DNA of 64,000 nt from Zanthoxylum bungeanum (Eukaryota > Streptophyta > Magnoliopsida > Sapindales > Rutaceae), in assembly GCA_019454045.1 (NCBI GenBank), contig SKCR01025356.1, positions 372,001 to 436,000 of the forward strand, in the 5' to 3' direction. Under the pieces are notes generated by a model. The model saw nothing but the letters and a program-made list of their open reading frames with translations. It searched no databases and was not told the DNA's origin. Below are positions 1 through 10,935 of the stretch, piece by piece. Every line of letters begins with the position of its first letter. Position 1 is the stretch's first letter. The position numbers and the translations under genes were made by a program.

Positions 1-48
1 ATACGAGACTCATCATAGGGACTTATATGAAAAAATGCAGTGCTTACA
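1..48 (-). mobile_element. Terminus of a minus-strand gypsy-type LTR
   Basis: The first 48 bases match the LTR edge seen intact at 28631-28684 and 53783-53836, ending in TGCTTACA where those end in TGCCTACA. No polypurine tract follows at 49, so this is the 5' (right-hand) end of a minus-strand element lying mostly outside the window. It appears to be inserted in the LTR that resumes at 49. The expected 5-bp target copy would be 49-53, which cannot be checked here. Confidence 0.7.
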
Positions 49-1342
49 CTTGCCGCGCAGCCTTTACCACGATATTTTGCCGCGCCGGACATAGTGCACT
101 TGATTGGATGTGAAATACATTCAATCGGGCATACGAGGTCCCATATAGATGTCGGCCAAGTCTCTTGGTCACGTCTCTTTTATTATTCTGTTATTGTTTC
201 TTTATTCATGTATGCATCGTTATTTAGTGCGCATGGGCTAATTACGTCGGATTAAAGGTCCCACATTTGTGGGAAATGCCCGAGGGCATCATTTACCATA
301 ATATTTTATCGCGCTGGATGAGATATGCTTGGTTGGATGTGAAATATGTCCAATCGGGCATACAAGATCCCATATAGATGTCGGCAAAGGCTCTTGGTCG
401 CATCTCTTTTCTTATAATCTCGTTATTCACCTTTTGTTTGTTATTCATCGGTTATCGCTTCGCATTCATTTTATGTTAATGCTTGTGTGTTGCCTCTCGT
501 GGTATATCAGATGGAAACCCAGACATAAATTTTGTAGCCGAATCTGAATGGACGGTAGTGCGGTCTGTACTTGGGATACAACTCCACGTACCGCTTGAGA
601 AATATTAACGCACATATTTAGGTCATTTTAGATACTGCTTTGGTAATCTCGTTCGAACGCGTTCCCGAACGCTACACGAACGTATGCATTCCGCCTCACT
701 CTGTTCGAACGCGTTTCTGAATGCTACTCGAATGCATACATTTGTCCTTACCCCATTCGAACGCGTTTCCAAATGCTACTCGAACGCGCATGAATTTTGT
801 TTTACCGTACATCATATCACATACCGTTCGAATGCGTTTCCGAACACTATACGAACGTCATGCAGTGAATCGACTTCTCTTCCTCATATTTCATGCATGT
901 TTGCTTCTTTGGTCATTTCTTTTGCATTACATACTTAATCATCTCACTTTATTATTGACGCTTTTTACCGTTATTATTTATTTATATTTTCGCATTTCTT
1001 TATTTGATATGTTTATGGAAATATGCGCTCGTTTTTATTTTATTTACTTTTATGTGTGTGCAAATTTGGGTGTTGATTAAATTATCTTGCATGTGTTTCA
1101 TAAGACTTGGTTTTACTATTGCATAAATCCTTTCATTATAATTGGCATAAGTAAGAGACCATTCCGAACCCAACGGTTTGAGGTCTTCCCTTGCGAGGGG
1201 TGAGTGCGGCCTTAAATCATTTCTCAGTTCACACTGGGTGGCGATTCCTTTATTCTCCGGTTTAGTCCCCCGTGGGATATTCCGTACTCCCGACCGTGCC
1301 GTGAGCCCGGACAGCGTCGCACACCTATGTACCATGTCTACA
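49..1342 (+). repeat. 5' LTR, 5'-truncated, with internal repeats
   Basis: This LTR ends in GTCTACA at 1342, directly before the primer site. It contains one partial and one full unit of a roughly 230-bp tandem repeat (starting GCGCATGGGCTAATTACG at 228), then a conserved module of about 110 bp (494-604), then four units of a 53-bp CpG-rich repeat (650-870). The last 190 bp, from about 1157, are shared with every gypsy-type LTR in the window. The 5' half was lost to the insertion at its left edge. Confidence 0.75.
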
Positions 1343-1344
1343 GT

Positions 1345-1372
1345 CCGGCGACTCCACTAGGGATAGAGAATC
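1345..1372 (+). other. Primer-binding site (degenerate)
   Basis: Two bases after the LTR end comes CCGGCGACTCCACTAGGG. It corresponds to TGGCGACTCCACTGGGG in the better preserved copies at 32586 and, on the minus strand, 51472. A tRNA-Arg primer is typical of Ogre/Tat elements; I infer it here and could not check a tRNA sequence. Confidence 0.6.
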
Positions 1373-3884
1373 AGCCTCAAAATAATACCTTGTAAGCTTG
1401 TGGTTTTTGCTTTAGTTAACCTAGTCTCATATATTGCATACCCTTTTTACCATTATGGCGTCATGTATCGTGAAGTCGCTTTCGCTCGAGGCGGCGGATT
1501 GTTATATGACATCATCACTCGTTGGCACGTACCTTAGGGTATAAAAAAGGTGCGCTCACTTGGTCGCTCGAACCCTTAAGTGGGGAGACCTAGTTGTGGG
1601 CAACCCTTCATCGGTGGGAGCCTTTATCTATACCCCTATAGGCTCATATTTGGACCATAGTCATGTATCCTATAGAAGCTATACCTTATGTTTGTGTTTA
1701 TGACCATCATCATTTGGATCCATTTGGACCTCTTGTCATGAGATACGAACTTGTTGGCCCATTTAAACTGGGACGAGTTTATGTCTTATGACGATTGGGC
1801 TAAAAGTTTTCAAAATGCCGATGGGCCACTTTGTGTTTGGGCCCCCTATCATTTGAAGTTGTTTAGTCACCTTATTGCAAAAGTGTAAACCTGTTGGGCT
1901 TTTTTCAACTGGGACAAGTTTGCACCTCGCGATAATATGATTGAATGCTTTGAAATGATAACGGGCCAACTTGTATGAAAACCTTGATGGGCTTAGAGAA
2001 TCCAATCGTAATCCAAATATGCTAAAAGCATGAGTCCGATATCCGCAATGGCTTTCATTCAGGAAGGATACGCCTTGTTACAGCATATTTGTATACTTTT
2101 GGATATCTCCAAGTCCATCCCCATGACCGTGATTACCGAAAGCCCAATTCGTCGTTTCTAGATAATGGCACGATCCCATAATAGGCTTAGTCCATGTTAT
2201 AAATGGGCGGTCTTTATCTTTTACCGATGGGAAGGTTACCGATGGGAAGGGACTGAGGTAGCCAAGGTTCACCCTTGTAGCGTAAGAGAGAACGATTTTT
2301 TGTACCCCACATTGGTACATAAAATAAGCCATACCTAGGACAGAAATTGACTTACCACGAGTGTAGGAGGAATAAGGTCGGAAAGATGTATGTTGTTTTG
2401 ATAACCACTTGCATCTCATGCATACACGCATCATGCTAACCCATTGTCTTAAAAGCCATCATAGATATCTGTTGGGTTAGAAAAGAAAGATTTGTCAAGA
2501 AGAGTTTAGCAAAAAAAAAAAAAATTGTTTATTTTTAGTCCTTAATAGTTAGGCATAAGTCCAATGATGAAATTGTTTGCTTTAGGGTGAAATCTTAGAA
2601 ACGATAAATTCTTGATGCACTTTTATTTGATACTTTGAGTAGTTGATCTAGTTAAGACTCGTGAGCACTTAATCATAGGTTTTAGCAGTGAAAACCTGAG
2701 TAGTTGGCAAAGTGACTAGTTGAAGAAATTACAGGTCGGTGAATGACCGTTCGCTTAGATGTCTATCCTGATTTGCTTGTGTTATGATGTATAGTATAGT
2801 TGAAAATAAAAGAAAAGTCTCTAAAGAAAAGAAATTAAACCACCTATAATCGATAAGCTTGAAGCTACCCATGGGCGAGTATTAGGATCACCATGAGGAG
2901 AAATGCTACCTTAAAGGGTAGGTGTGTTGAAAAAAAAAAAGACAAAAAAAAGACAAAAGAAATTAAAAGAAAATCATACCATATTGAACACAGAGAAGCA
3001 ATTGCAGAGCATAACTGAGACATCTAGGTTGGTTTGACCCATCGATCCCAATTTTTGAAATGAAATAATTGAGTTGGCTTACTTGGGAATCAAGCTGTGA
3101 ATGAACCCTTACACACACACACACACTTTGAGTCTGGCTTAAATCATTTATTCAAAAACTCAGATTTGAGTTGCATTGAGTGCTTTGAAGGTTCTCTAGT
3201 TTCATTACTGGGCATTCTTTGAGGACAATAATATATGTAACTATTGGGAGACAGCTTAAGAAAAATATTGTACGAACCTGCAAAATAAGGAAAACTTTGA
3301 AGGCCTCCTGATGGTATAAACATTGGAAACACAACATCGCCGAAAGGGTAGTAGAAGAAAAATCCAAGCCAAGAATAGCAACAAACTCCTCCGAGAGAAG
3401 GCATATTTCAAAAGTCTGGGAATCAGAAGACACGACTTTCAGTATCCCAAAATGATGAGGCCACTTTCAAGAAGGCATAACTTACCTTGACCCAGTGCAA
3501 GTAGCGAAGAGCAGAAAGCTGAGCCCGGTCTGAGGGCGACCAGTCTACCACCCTGCGAATAAGGGACATGATGGGATCTCGAGCCATGGGACCAAAGAGA
3601 ACAGAGCAATCACCATAGGAGAATTGGCAGAAGGAAACTGTAAGCAGGCTCAGGGGGCGACCGAAGAAATTTATAGGCGAAGGGCACCAAAGAGCACAAG
3701 GAAGGCCTAACCTATCGGAATAGGAAATGCATCCATACATACATGCATGCACCTCATATACATACGATTTTTTATTTTATATTCGCAGGCTTTGAAGAAA
3801 AAATGACGAAGAACTCCGGGAATGGAGAACAACCTCGGGAATGAGGACAAGCAGGGGGCGAAGTGCCTCACCACCCACATTATC
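1373..3884 (+). other. Non-coding internal region of the gypsy-type element
   Basis: No credible coding is visible. Segment 1505-1640 (around GGTATAAAAAAGGTGCGCTC) is a leader block repeated at 32950-33060 and, inverted, near 50990-51110. Segment 2480-2520 carries an A-run where other copies switch from leader to spacer, so pol is missing at that join. Segment 2530-3150 matches 34810-35470. Segment 3400-3780 matches, inverted, 40930-41280. The stretch 2078-2400 has no counterpart in the window. A (CA)n run lies at 3110-3126. Confidence 0.55.
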
Positions 3885-5035
3885 AGTAGTTTTGGGAATG
3901 AATCCCAGGGTCGAGGCCCACATTATCAGCATTTTCGGGAATGAATCCCAGGGTCGAGGCCCACACTATTAGCAGTTTTGGGAATGAATCCAAAGGTCGA
4001 GGACCACATTATCAGTATTTTTGGGAATGTATCCCAAGGTCGAGGCCCACATTATCAGTAGTTTCAGGAATGAATCCCAGGGACGAGGCCCATATTATCA
4101 GCAGTTTCGGGAATGAATCTCAGGGTCGAGGCCCATATTATCAACAGTTTTGGGAATGAATCCTGGAGATCGAAGCATCTCTCATCAGTAACGGTTCGGA
4201 AATGGGCCATCTCACATCGGTAACGGTTCAGAAATGAACCATCTCTCATCAGTAACGTTTCAAAAATGGACCACCTCTCATAAAGTAACAATTCGGGAAT
4301 GGACCACCTTTCAAGTAACGGTTCGGGAATGGGCCACCTCTCAAGTAACAGTTTGAGAATGAACCACCTCTCATAAAGTAACGGTTCGGGAATGGACCAC
4401 CTCTCATATCAGTAACGGTTCGGGAATGGACCACCTCACATCAGTAACGGTTCGAGAATGAAACATTCACATCTAAAGTAACGGTTCGGGAATGAACCAT
4501 CTCAAAGTAACGGTTCGGGAATGAACCATCACATCAGCAACGATTCGGGAATGGACTACCACCATCACATCAGCAACACCTCGGGAATGAGGACTAGCAA
4601 GTCGGGAATGACGCTCCGGGAATGGAGCACGGTTTGGGAATGGACCACCACCATCACATCAGCAACTTCTCGGGAATGAGGACTAGCAAGCCGGGAATAG
4701 AGCTATGGGAATGGAGCACAGTTCGGGAATGGACCACCACCATCACATCAGCAACTCTTCAGGAATGAGGACTAGCAAGCCGGGAATGGCACTCCGGGAA
4801 TGGAGCACGGTTCGGGAATGGACCACCACCATCACATCAGTAACTCCTCGGGAATAAGGACAAGCAAGCCGGGAATGACACTCCGGGAATGGAGCATGAC
4901 CTCAGGAATGAGGACGAGCAAGCCGGGAATGGCGCTCCGGGAATGGAGCACGGTTCGGGAATGAACCATCACATCAGTAGCGGTTCAGGAATGGACCACC
5001 TCTCATAAAGTAACAGTTCGGGAATGGACCAGGGG
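3885..5035 (+). repeat. Tandem arrays between internal region and 3' LTR
   Basis: Three sub-arrays follow one another. First is a 42-bp unit with GGGAATGAATCCCAGGGTCG (3885-4160). Next are units of about 27-33 bp built on CGGTTCGGGAATGGACCACC (4185-4570). Last is an 89-bp higher-order unit, with copies starting near 4581, 4670, 4759 and 4848. Short reading frames here come from the repeat length and are not genes. Confidence 0.9.
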
Positions 5036-5089
5036 TTGAAGCACCTCACCACCAGATCAACTCAGTTTGAAGCATCTCAAAACAATAGG

Positions 5090-6922
5090 TAAGTTCAGCC
5101 ATTAAAATAGTGGTCGAATAACCCAAAAAGCCATTCTCACGAACCCAAAAAGCCAACTTCAGCCGACTAAACAAAACAACAAAGAACATTGCCAAAGCCG
5201 ACCGAATCACACAAAAATAGTGGTCGAATAACCCTTCAAATAGCCCCTGAAACAGTCCCTAAAACAGTCCCTTAAAATAGCCCATGCAGTCCCAAAATAA
5301 TCCCATAAAACAGTGAGTAATATCACCGAAAAATAGTATCAAGATCACCCAAAATAGTAAGCCAAAACTGCAGTCCAAAACAGCGAAGAATATAGAGAAA
5401 TAGTGGCTCAAAAACAGCAAAACAGTGGATAAAATGTTGAACTAGTGAGCCAAAAAAGTGACGGAGCATTAACCCTTCCGACGACGACGTAACGCACTTC
5501 CGAGAAGTAACTTAAAAGGTAAGACCTGAGGGCACCCTTCGTTATTTATTTATCTTTTCAGTTAGTTATTGTTGGTTCATTCGCATGCATCATTATGTTC
5601 CACGTCTATTTTTATTTATATTGGGTTGATGATTGCGTGCTATCTCTTGCGGTATATCGGATGAAAACCCAGACATAAATTCCGTAGCCGAATCCAAATG
5701 GATGGTAGTGCGGTCTGTACTTGGGATACAACTCCACGTACCGCTTGAGAAATATTCATGCACGTGTTTCATTTTTGTCATTTGATTTTTGCCTTTCTTC
5801 ATTGTCTGTGTTTATTATTCCGCTATTTACTTTCCGCTTGTCATTCAATTATTTATTTATTTATGTATTTTTATTTAGTGCGCATGGGCTAATTACGTTG
5901 GATTAAAGGTCCCCCATTTGAGGGAAATGCTTGAGGGCAGCCTTTACCACAATATTTTGCCGTGCCGGATAAGGTACGCTTGGTTGGATATGAAATACGC
6001 CAATTGGTCATACGAGGTCCTATATAGATGTCGGCTAAGTCTCTTGGTCGCATCTCTTTTATTATTCCGTTATTTACTTTCCGTATGTTATTTCATTATG
6101 CATCGTTAAATAGTGCGCATGGGCTAATCACGTTGGATGAAAGGTCCCCTATTTGAGGGAAATGCCTAAGGGCAGCCTTTACCATGATATTTTGCCGCGC
6201 CGGACGGAGTGCACTTGATTGGATGTGAAATACATTCAATCGGGCATACGAGGTCCCATATAGATGTCGGCCAAGTCTCTTGGTCACGTCTCTTTTATTA
6301 TTCTGTTATTGTTTCTTTATTCATGTATGCATCGTTATTTAGTGCGCATGGGCTAATTACGTCGGATTAAAGGTCCCCCATTTGAGGGAAATGCCCGAGG
6401 GCAGCCTTTACCACAATATTTTGCCGCGCTGGATGAGATATGCTTGGTTGGATGTGAAATATGTCCAATCGGGCATACAAGATCCCATATAGATGTCGGC
6501 CAAGGCTCTTGGTCGCATCTATTTTCTTCTAATCTCGTTATTCACCTTTTGTTTGTTATTCTTCGTTTATCGCTTCACATTCATTCTATGTTAATGCTTG
6601 AGTGTTTCCTCTCGTGGTATATCGGATGGAAACCCAGATATAAATTTCGTAGACGAATCTAAATGGACGGTAGTGCGGTCTGTACTTGGGATACAACTCC
6701 ACGTACCGCTTGAGAAATATCCACGCACGTGTTTAGGTTATTCCGAACCCCAACGGTTTGAGCTCTTCCCTTGCGAAGGGTGAGTGCGGCCTTCAATCAT
6801 TTCCCTGTTCACATTGGGTGGCGACTCCTTTATTCTCCTGTTTACTCCCCCGCGGGCTATTCCGTACTCCCGATCGAGCCGTGAGCCCGGACAACGTCGC
6901 ACACCTCCGTACCATGTCTACA
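5090..6922 (+). repeat. 3' LTR, 5'-truncated
   Basis: The start is approximate because the true LTR start is deleted. The 110-bp module appears twice (5638-5755 and 6607-6721), flanking three 230-bp tandem units that begin near 5879, 6113 and 6341. After the second module the sequence jumps to the common LTR end, losing about 0.55 kb that in the 5' LTR contains the 53-bp array. It ends in GTCTACA at 6922. This mosaic arrangement differs from both the 5' LTR and the solo LTR at 28732. Confidence 0.75.
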
Positions 6923-7498
6923 CCCTGTCCCTAAAAATGGTGGTCTTAGGACATTACGTATCGCCGTCCCCAAGCCACTGAACTAGAACTGGGGGTGCGG
7001 ATCTATGCTACCTCCAAGCTCTGAAACTAGGATCTAGGGGCATCTGTCATCCCTAGTCCTGAACTAGGATCTGGGGGCGTTACGTATCGCCGTCCCCCCA
7101 ATCCTCTACATGTGCACATGTGCTCTCCGTCAATTCCATAACTGAATCAAGTTACATACTGAGGTGAGTTTTTCCCCATGCCTCGAAAACATAAAAAGTC
7201 ATGCTATAGATTTTCAAAACTGTATAAAATATGACGTTTAATATGACACTGAAATCAAATATGGCTAACGCCCTATGTGCTTGAAAAAGTAAGTCTCAAT
7301 TCATAAAAAAAAATCAACTTGAAAAGAGAAGTGTCTACTCACTTGTTTAGAATATGGCTGGCACTATTTACTCTGTTGAAGAAAATTTTGGTTCCTGCGA
7401 TGATCTATATTTGATAAACTAGATTAGAAATGAACTAAGAAACATATTACATAATCAGACTAAATTTACTTATTTAAGAGGTTTCTATCACTGCGAGG
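6923..7498. other. Unassigned spacer with a short repeated block
   Basis: No gene is visible. The block ACGTATCGCCGTCCCC occurs at about 6955 and 7081, with related 'aactaggatctgggggc' text between. This resembles the flank of an older repeat, but I cannot classify it. Confidence 0.4.
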
Positions 7499-8727
7499 TG
7501 TAACGTACTTATATCATGATGTAATATATGTATACAAGCTGATACGAGACCCTTAGGGTGGTCTTTAACACACTAGGGTGAAAATTGGATGGTTTAAAGC
7601 TGATTTAGGGAAATTCAGGTCTTTGCGTCGCGACACTAACCATTCCAGAAATGATTGTTTGCTGATTTCCAGTGCGCGTCGCGATGTGAGTCCTTGCGCA
7701 TCGCGACGTGTACAATCCAGAAGCAAATCTGCATAAATTCTCCAGTACACGTCACGACGCGCGGTGCTTTACGTCGTGACGCTATGCCAAAATTCAGGCC
7801 TAAAATCAACTTCTTCATATCTATATGCCCAAATACATTTCCATACTTCACATTATAACTTCTACTCATCAATTCCTTAAATTTCAAAGTATATACATAC
7901 TAAACCAACACTCTTCAATCTAATTCAACTCTTTAACCACATGGCTCCAAAAGTTCAACACTTAGGATCTCAAATGTTTGGACAACTCTTAACTCAATCA
8001 ACTTTCATGCCTATTTTCTCACCAAATGCAATCCCTAGCATGTTACTATCATTATCATAACTTCATACTATCTAGATTTCAAAATCCAAGATTTGGGTCA
8101 AATGATCTCACCTTATTTTATTGGATTTCTATCCTCTTATAAGTCCCTCATGGTTTTTTTTTCCTCTTCTTTCCTTGCTTGATGAATGGGTATTTGCCCC
8201 TTGCTTCCTATTTTTTCTTCTCATTTTTCTTCATTTCTTCTTCTTCTTTTCTTCTCATTTTCACGTTTTTTTTTCCTTCTTTCTCTTTTGAATTTTGGGG
8301 ATACTTGAATAGTATCCCCATTTTATACTTGGGCCATTTGAAATTAGAAAAGTGTAGAAATTTGGAGAAACTTTGAGAATTTACTAGAATGACCCTCAGG
8401 GTACTATTCATCCTAATTTTTGATCTGCATTTTTAGCCCACTTCTTTTTCGAATTTGAAAAAAAGTTCAACTTGAAAGCTGTAGGTCTCGATCTTAGCTT
8501 TCCGAAGATGTAAATTTCATAATAATCGGAGTTCGTATGAGAAAGTTATGGCTCAAATACCATTGGCTGTCCGGAGTGGAATATCGTAGCATCTAATATC
8601 GGATTCTCGAAGAATTTACCGATTGTTCCAAAAGTCATCTCACGAGGGTATATGTTTCCGAATATGATTTATATTATGTGACACTCGTCTCACAGTGTAA
8701 CAGTAGTTGAGATTCCCGGTCGTTACA
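7499..8727 (-). mobile_element. LTR of chromovirus (Tekay/Del-like) type
   Basis: Read on the minus strand it begins TGTAACGACCGGGAATCTC and ends GTACGTTACA, the terminal pattern I associate with Tekay/Del chromovirus LTRs. Flanking 5-mers (CGAGG left, AATTG right) do not match, so it is not a clean solo LTR. A purine-rich stretch just beyond 8727 could be a remnant polypurine tract. It contains a polypyrimidine tract (8150-8290) whose reading frames I do not accept as genes. Confidence 0.5.
7625..7790. repeat. CpG-rich GCGTCGCGACG-type motif cluster
   Basis: Five variants of the palindromic motif GCGTCGCGAC(GC) occur near 7625, 7678, 7700, 7748 and 7772, in otherwise AT-rich sequence inside the chromovirus-type LTR. 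Spacing is irregular (about 20-55 bp). The role is unknown. Confidence 0.6.
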
Positions 8728-8806
8728 AATTGTCTTCCCTATTGTGGGATCTAACATTTATCAACCTTTATTATAAGATCAATTGTAGTTAGGTTCGGAA
8801 ACCATT

Positions 8807-8939
8807 TACCCCAAGGGCATAGCCTAGTGGTTTTCAAATAACCCTATTTAATTTTCTACTAGAGTTCGAATCTTGGAGGAGATACAAATATAAAATTGAA
8901 TTTGGGCTTACATTTCTTTTAAAAAAAAAAAAGAAACGA
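8807..8939 (+). mobile_element. tRNA-derived SINE with target duplication
   Basis: An RNA polymerase III promoter is visible: box A-like TAGCCTAGTGG at 8820-8830 and box B-like GAGTTCGAATC at 8862-8872, about 31 bp apart. A 12-A tract lies at the 3' end. The insert is flanked by the direct repeat AAACCATT (8799-8806 and 8940-8947). Length is about 133 bp. All the hallmarks of a short interspersed element are present; the family is not known to me. Confidence 0.8.
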
Positions 8940-8947
8940 AAACCATT

Positions 8948-10640
8948 CATTAGTTTAGTAAGATTTTTTTTTTAGTTCTAAGAGTTTGAAGCAATTATTC
9001 AATTTGTTACATTATTTAAAAAACTTAAATATTCTTATTGTATATATTTCTCTTGTTAAAATCTATTTAATTATTCTCTACTAATCATTTGTTGCATGTT
9101 AGAATATTTATTTAAAATTTAAGTTATATAATTATTTTAATAGTTATCCAAAATCTAAAAAAAGAAAGAAAGAAAATCTTGCAAATTAACTTATATCATG
9201 AAATTTAGATGCAGTATTGAGTTGAGCTATATTAAATTTTTCATGATCTTCTATAATATATGCCTTAATAATAATACAAGATTAAATACAATTATATTTA
9301 AATTGTTATCTAGTAACTATAAATCATTATTTATAAAAAAATTCAGTGCAAAATTTATCTCAATATAGAATACAAGTCCTTTGTCCAAGAAACTAGTTTG
9401 TGTTAACTAATAAAACACTACATGTTTCAATTGGATTTGGATCTAGTAAGTTTTTTATATTCTTTTGCCACATAAGCATTAACAGTAATGGATATAAAAA
9501 ATTTAATTACATATATATTTTTATCAAATAACTATCAATTACTATTTAAAAAGAAAATATAACTCATTATAAAACTCAAATTCGACTCCATTTCAATTTT
9601 TCAAAAGTGGTACTTCTGGTTTTTGACAAATGACACTTAAACTGACAATGCAGCAATCTCATAAATACTAATACCTGATAAGTTGAATAGTTTATTTAGA
9701 TTAATCAACCTCATCACAATACAAAATTCAACTATACGCAATGCAATTTTCGTTATGCCAAGGGCAATTAACGAAAAAGACATGACAGCTGAAACTGTAG
9801 GTTAGCAATTTTAATTTAAAGATTATGCTTTAATTTTCTGAAACTGATAGCGAGTCCAAATTCATTTCATGATCATACATATCAACTTTCTTGAATTATG
9901 AACTTTCAAGATGAGACCTCTATTTATATATAAAAGATAAAAATTATACAAGTCATATTATATATTAAAAATAATATTTTTCTGTATTTATGATCCTAAT
10001 TTTAAATCAAATTTGAGGATTTTCAATCGACGGGATGTATAAACTCTTCCTAATGTCACCTTTGCCAATATTGTTAGGCATTGTTTGGTTTGAAACTAAA
10101 ATATCACCATAACAATCTGGTCTAAGAGGAGGAATTTGTTTTTTGCCTTTTGCCTTTAACTAGATAAATTGTATTTCATAAAGAAATAAACCCACTACCG
10201 GAAATTAACCGTTTATTGATTTTCCCTGAACCAATCATCACCGTTTACGTGTCGAGTCCACGGCCAACATACTAAAATAACAAATGAGATTGCACCAAGT
10301 GTCACATACATGCCACATACTGCGGCTGGAGTGGAGGGAATCTTGGCTTACTTTGTGTTTAAACACATACGTGAGCTTCCAGGATTTTGCCTCCTCTTGT
10401 AACTGAAGGCACGAGGTGGGCAGCTAGCTAGCTAAAGAGATGGAAAGCTTTGAAACCCTAACAAAAATATGTCTCATTTGTATGGATTTAGATCTAAATT
10501 TAAGTTTTATGTTGAGTTTCTGATAAATTATGATGAATAATTAATATATTAAAATTAAAAAAAAAAAATTATATTTTAATCATATATTATTATACATGTC
10601 ATAAGATTATAAAAAATTAATCACAAAAAAGATCTAAATT
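8948..10640. other. AT-rich intergenic region
   Basis: I see no gene, RNA or clear transposon here. It is AT-rich sequence with short A/T runs, upstream of the sulfate transporter gene. It may contain diverged repeats that I cannot delimit. Confidence 0.5.
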
Positions 10641-10784
10641 TAACTATTCATTAATAATAATGTACTCATAGCATAAAGTTATAAAAATCTGAGCGCACAA
10701 AATCAGTTCAATACCCTCTGCATTGTTTCGTATGGGTCCATTAACGCACTGAAACTTCAAAAGATCCCTTAAACCATCTCCCTC

Positions 10785-10790
10785 TATAAA
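10785..10790 (+). promoter_or_regulatory. TATA box of the sulfate transporter gene
   Basis: CTCTATAAAAG lies about 150 bp upstream of the start codon in a C-rich context. Transcription would start near 10815, giving a 5' UTR of about 120 bp with no upstream ATG before 10936. The start site is inferred. Confidence 0.6.
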
Positions 10791-10935
10791 AGCCATTGTC
10801 ATCATCCCCACACTTTCACTCACTGCACCACCATCTCCACCTCCAAATTCACCATAGCCACTCCTATAACACTGCCCATATATACACACATATATTTCTG
10901 TTCAGTATTAGCAGCTCTTAACGAATCAAATTCAT

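Larger units (their letters stand above)
49..6922 (+). mobile_element. Pol-less Ty3/gypsy-type (Tat/Ogre-like) element
   Basis: The order is LTR end at 1342, primer-binding site, non-coding leader, spacer, private tandem arrays, then a second LTR ending at 6922. No gag, reverse transcriptase or integrase coding can be read in either strand. The leader, spacer and LTR end match the elements at 31540-39318 and 26362-53836. The 3' polypurine tract and the start of the 3' LTR are missing, so one deletion near 5085-5095 joins the internal region to mid-LTR. Lineage is inferred from the primer site, long LTRs and 3' tandem arrays. It must have moved using proteins supplied by another element. Confidence 0.75.

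Noticed and set aside
8179..8411. Short hydrophobic frame and its antisense Lys-rich frame
   Set aside because: A polypyrimidine tract within an LTR produces both; no gene evidence.
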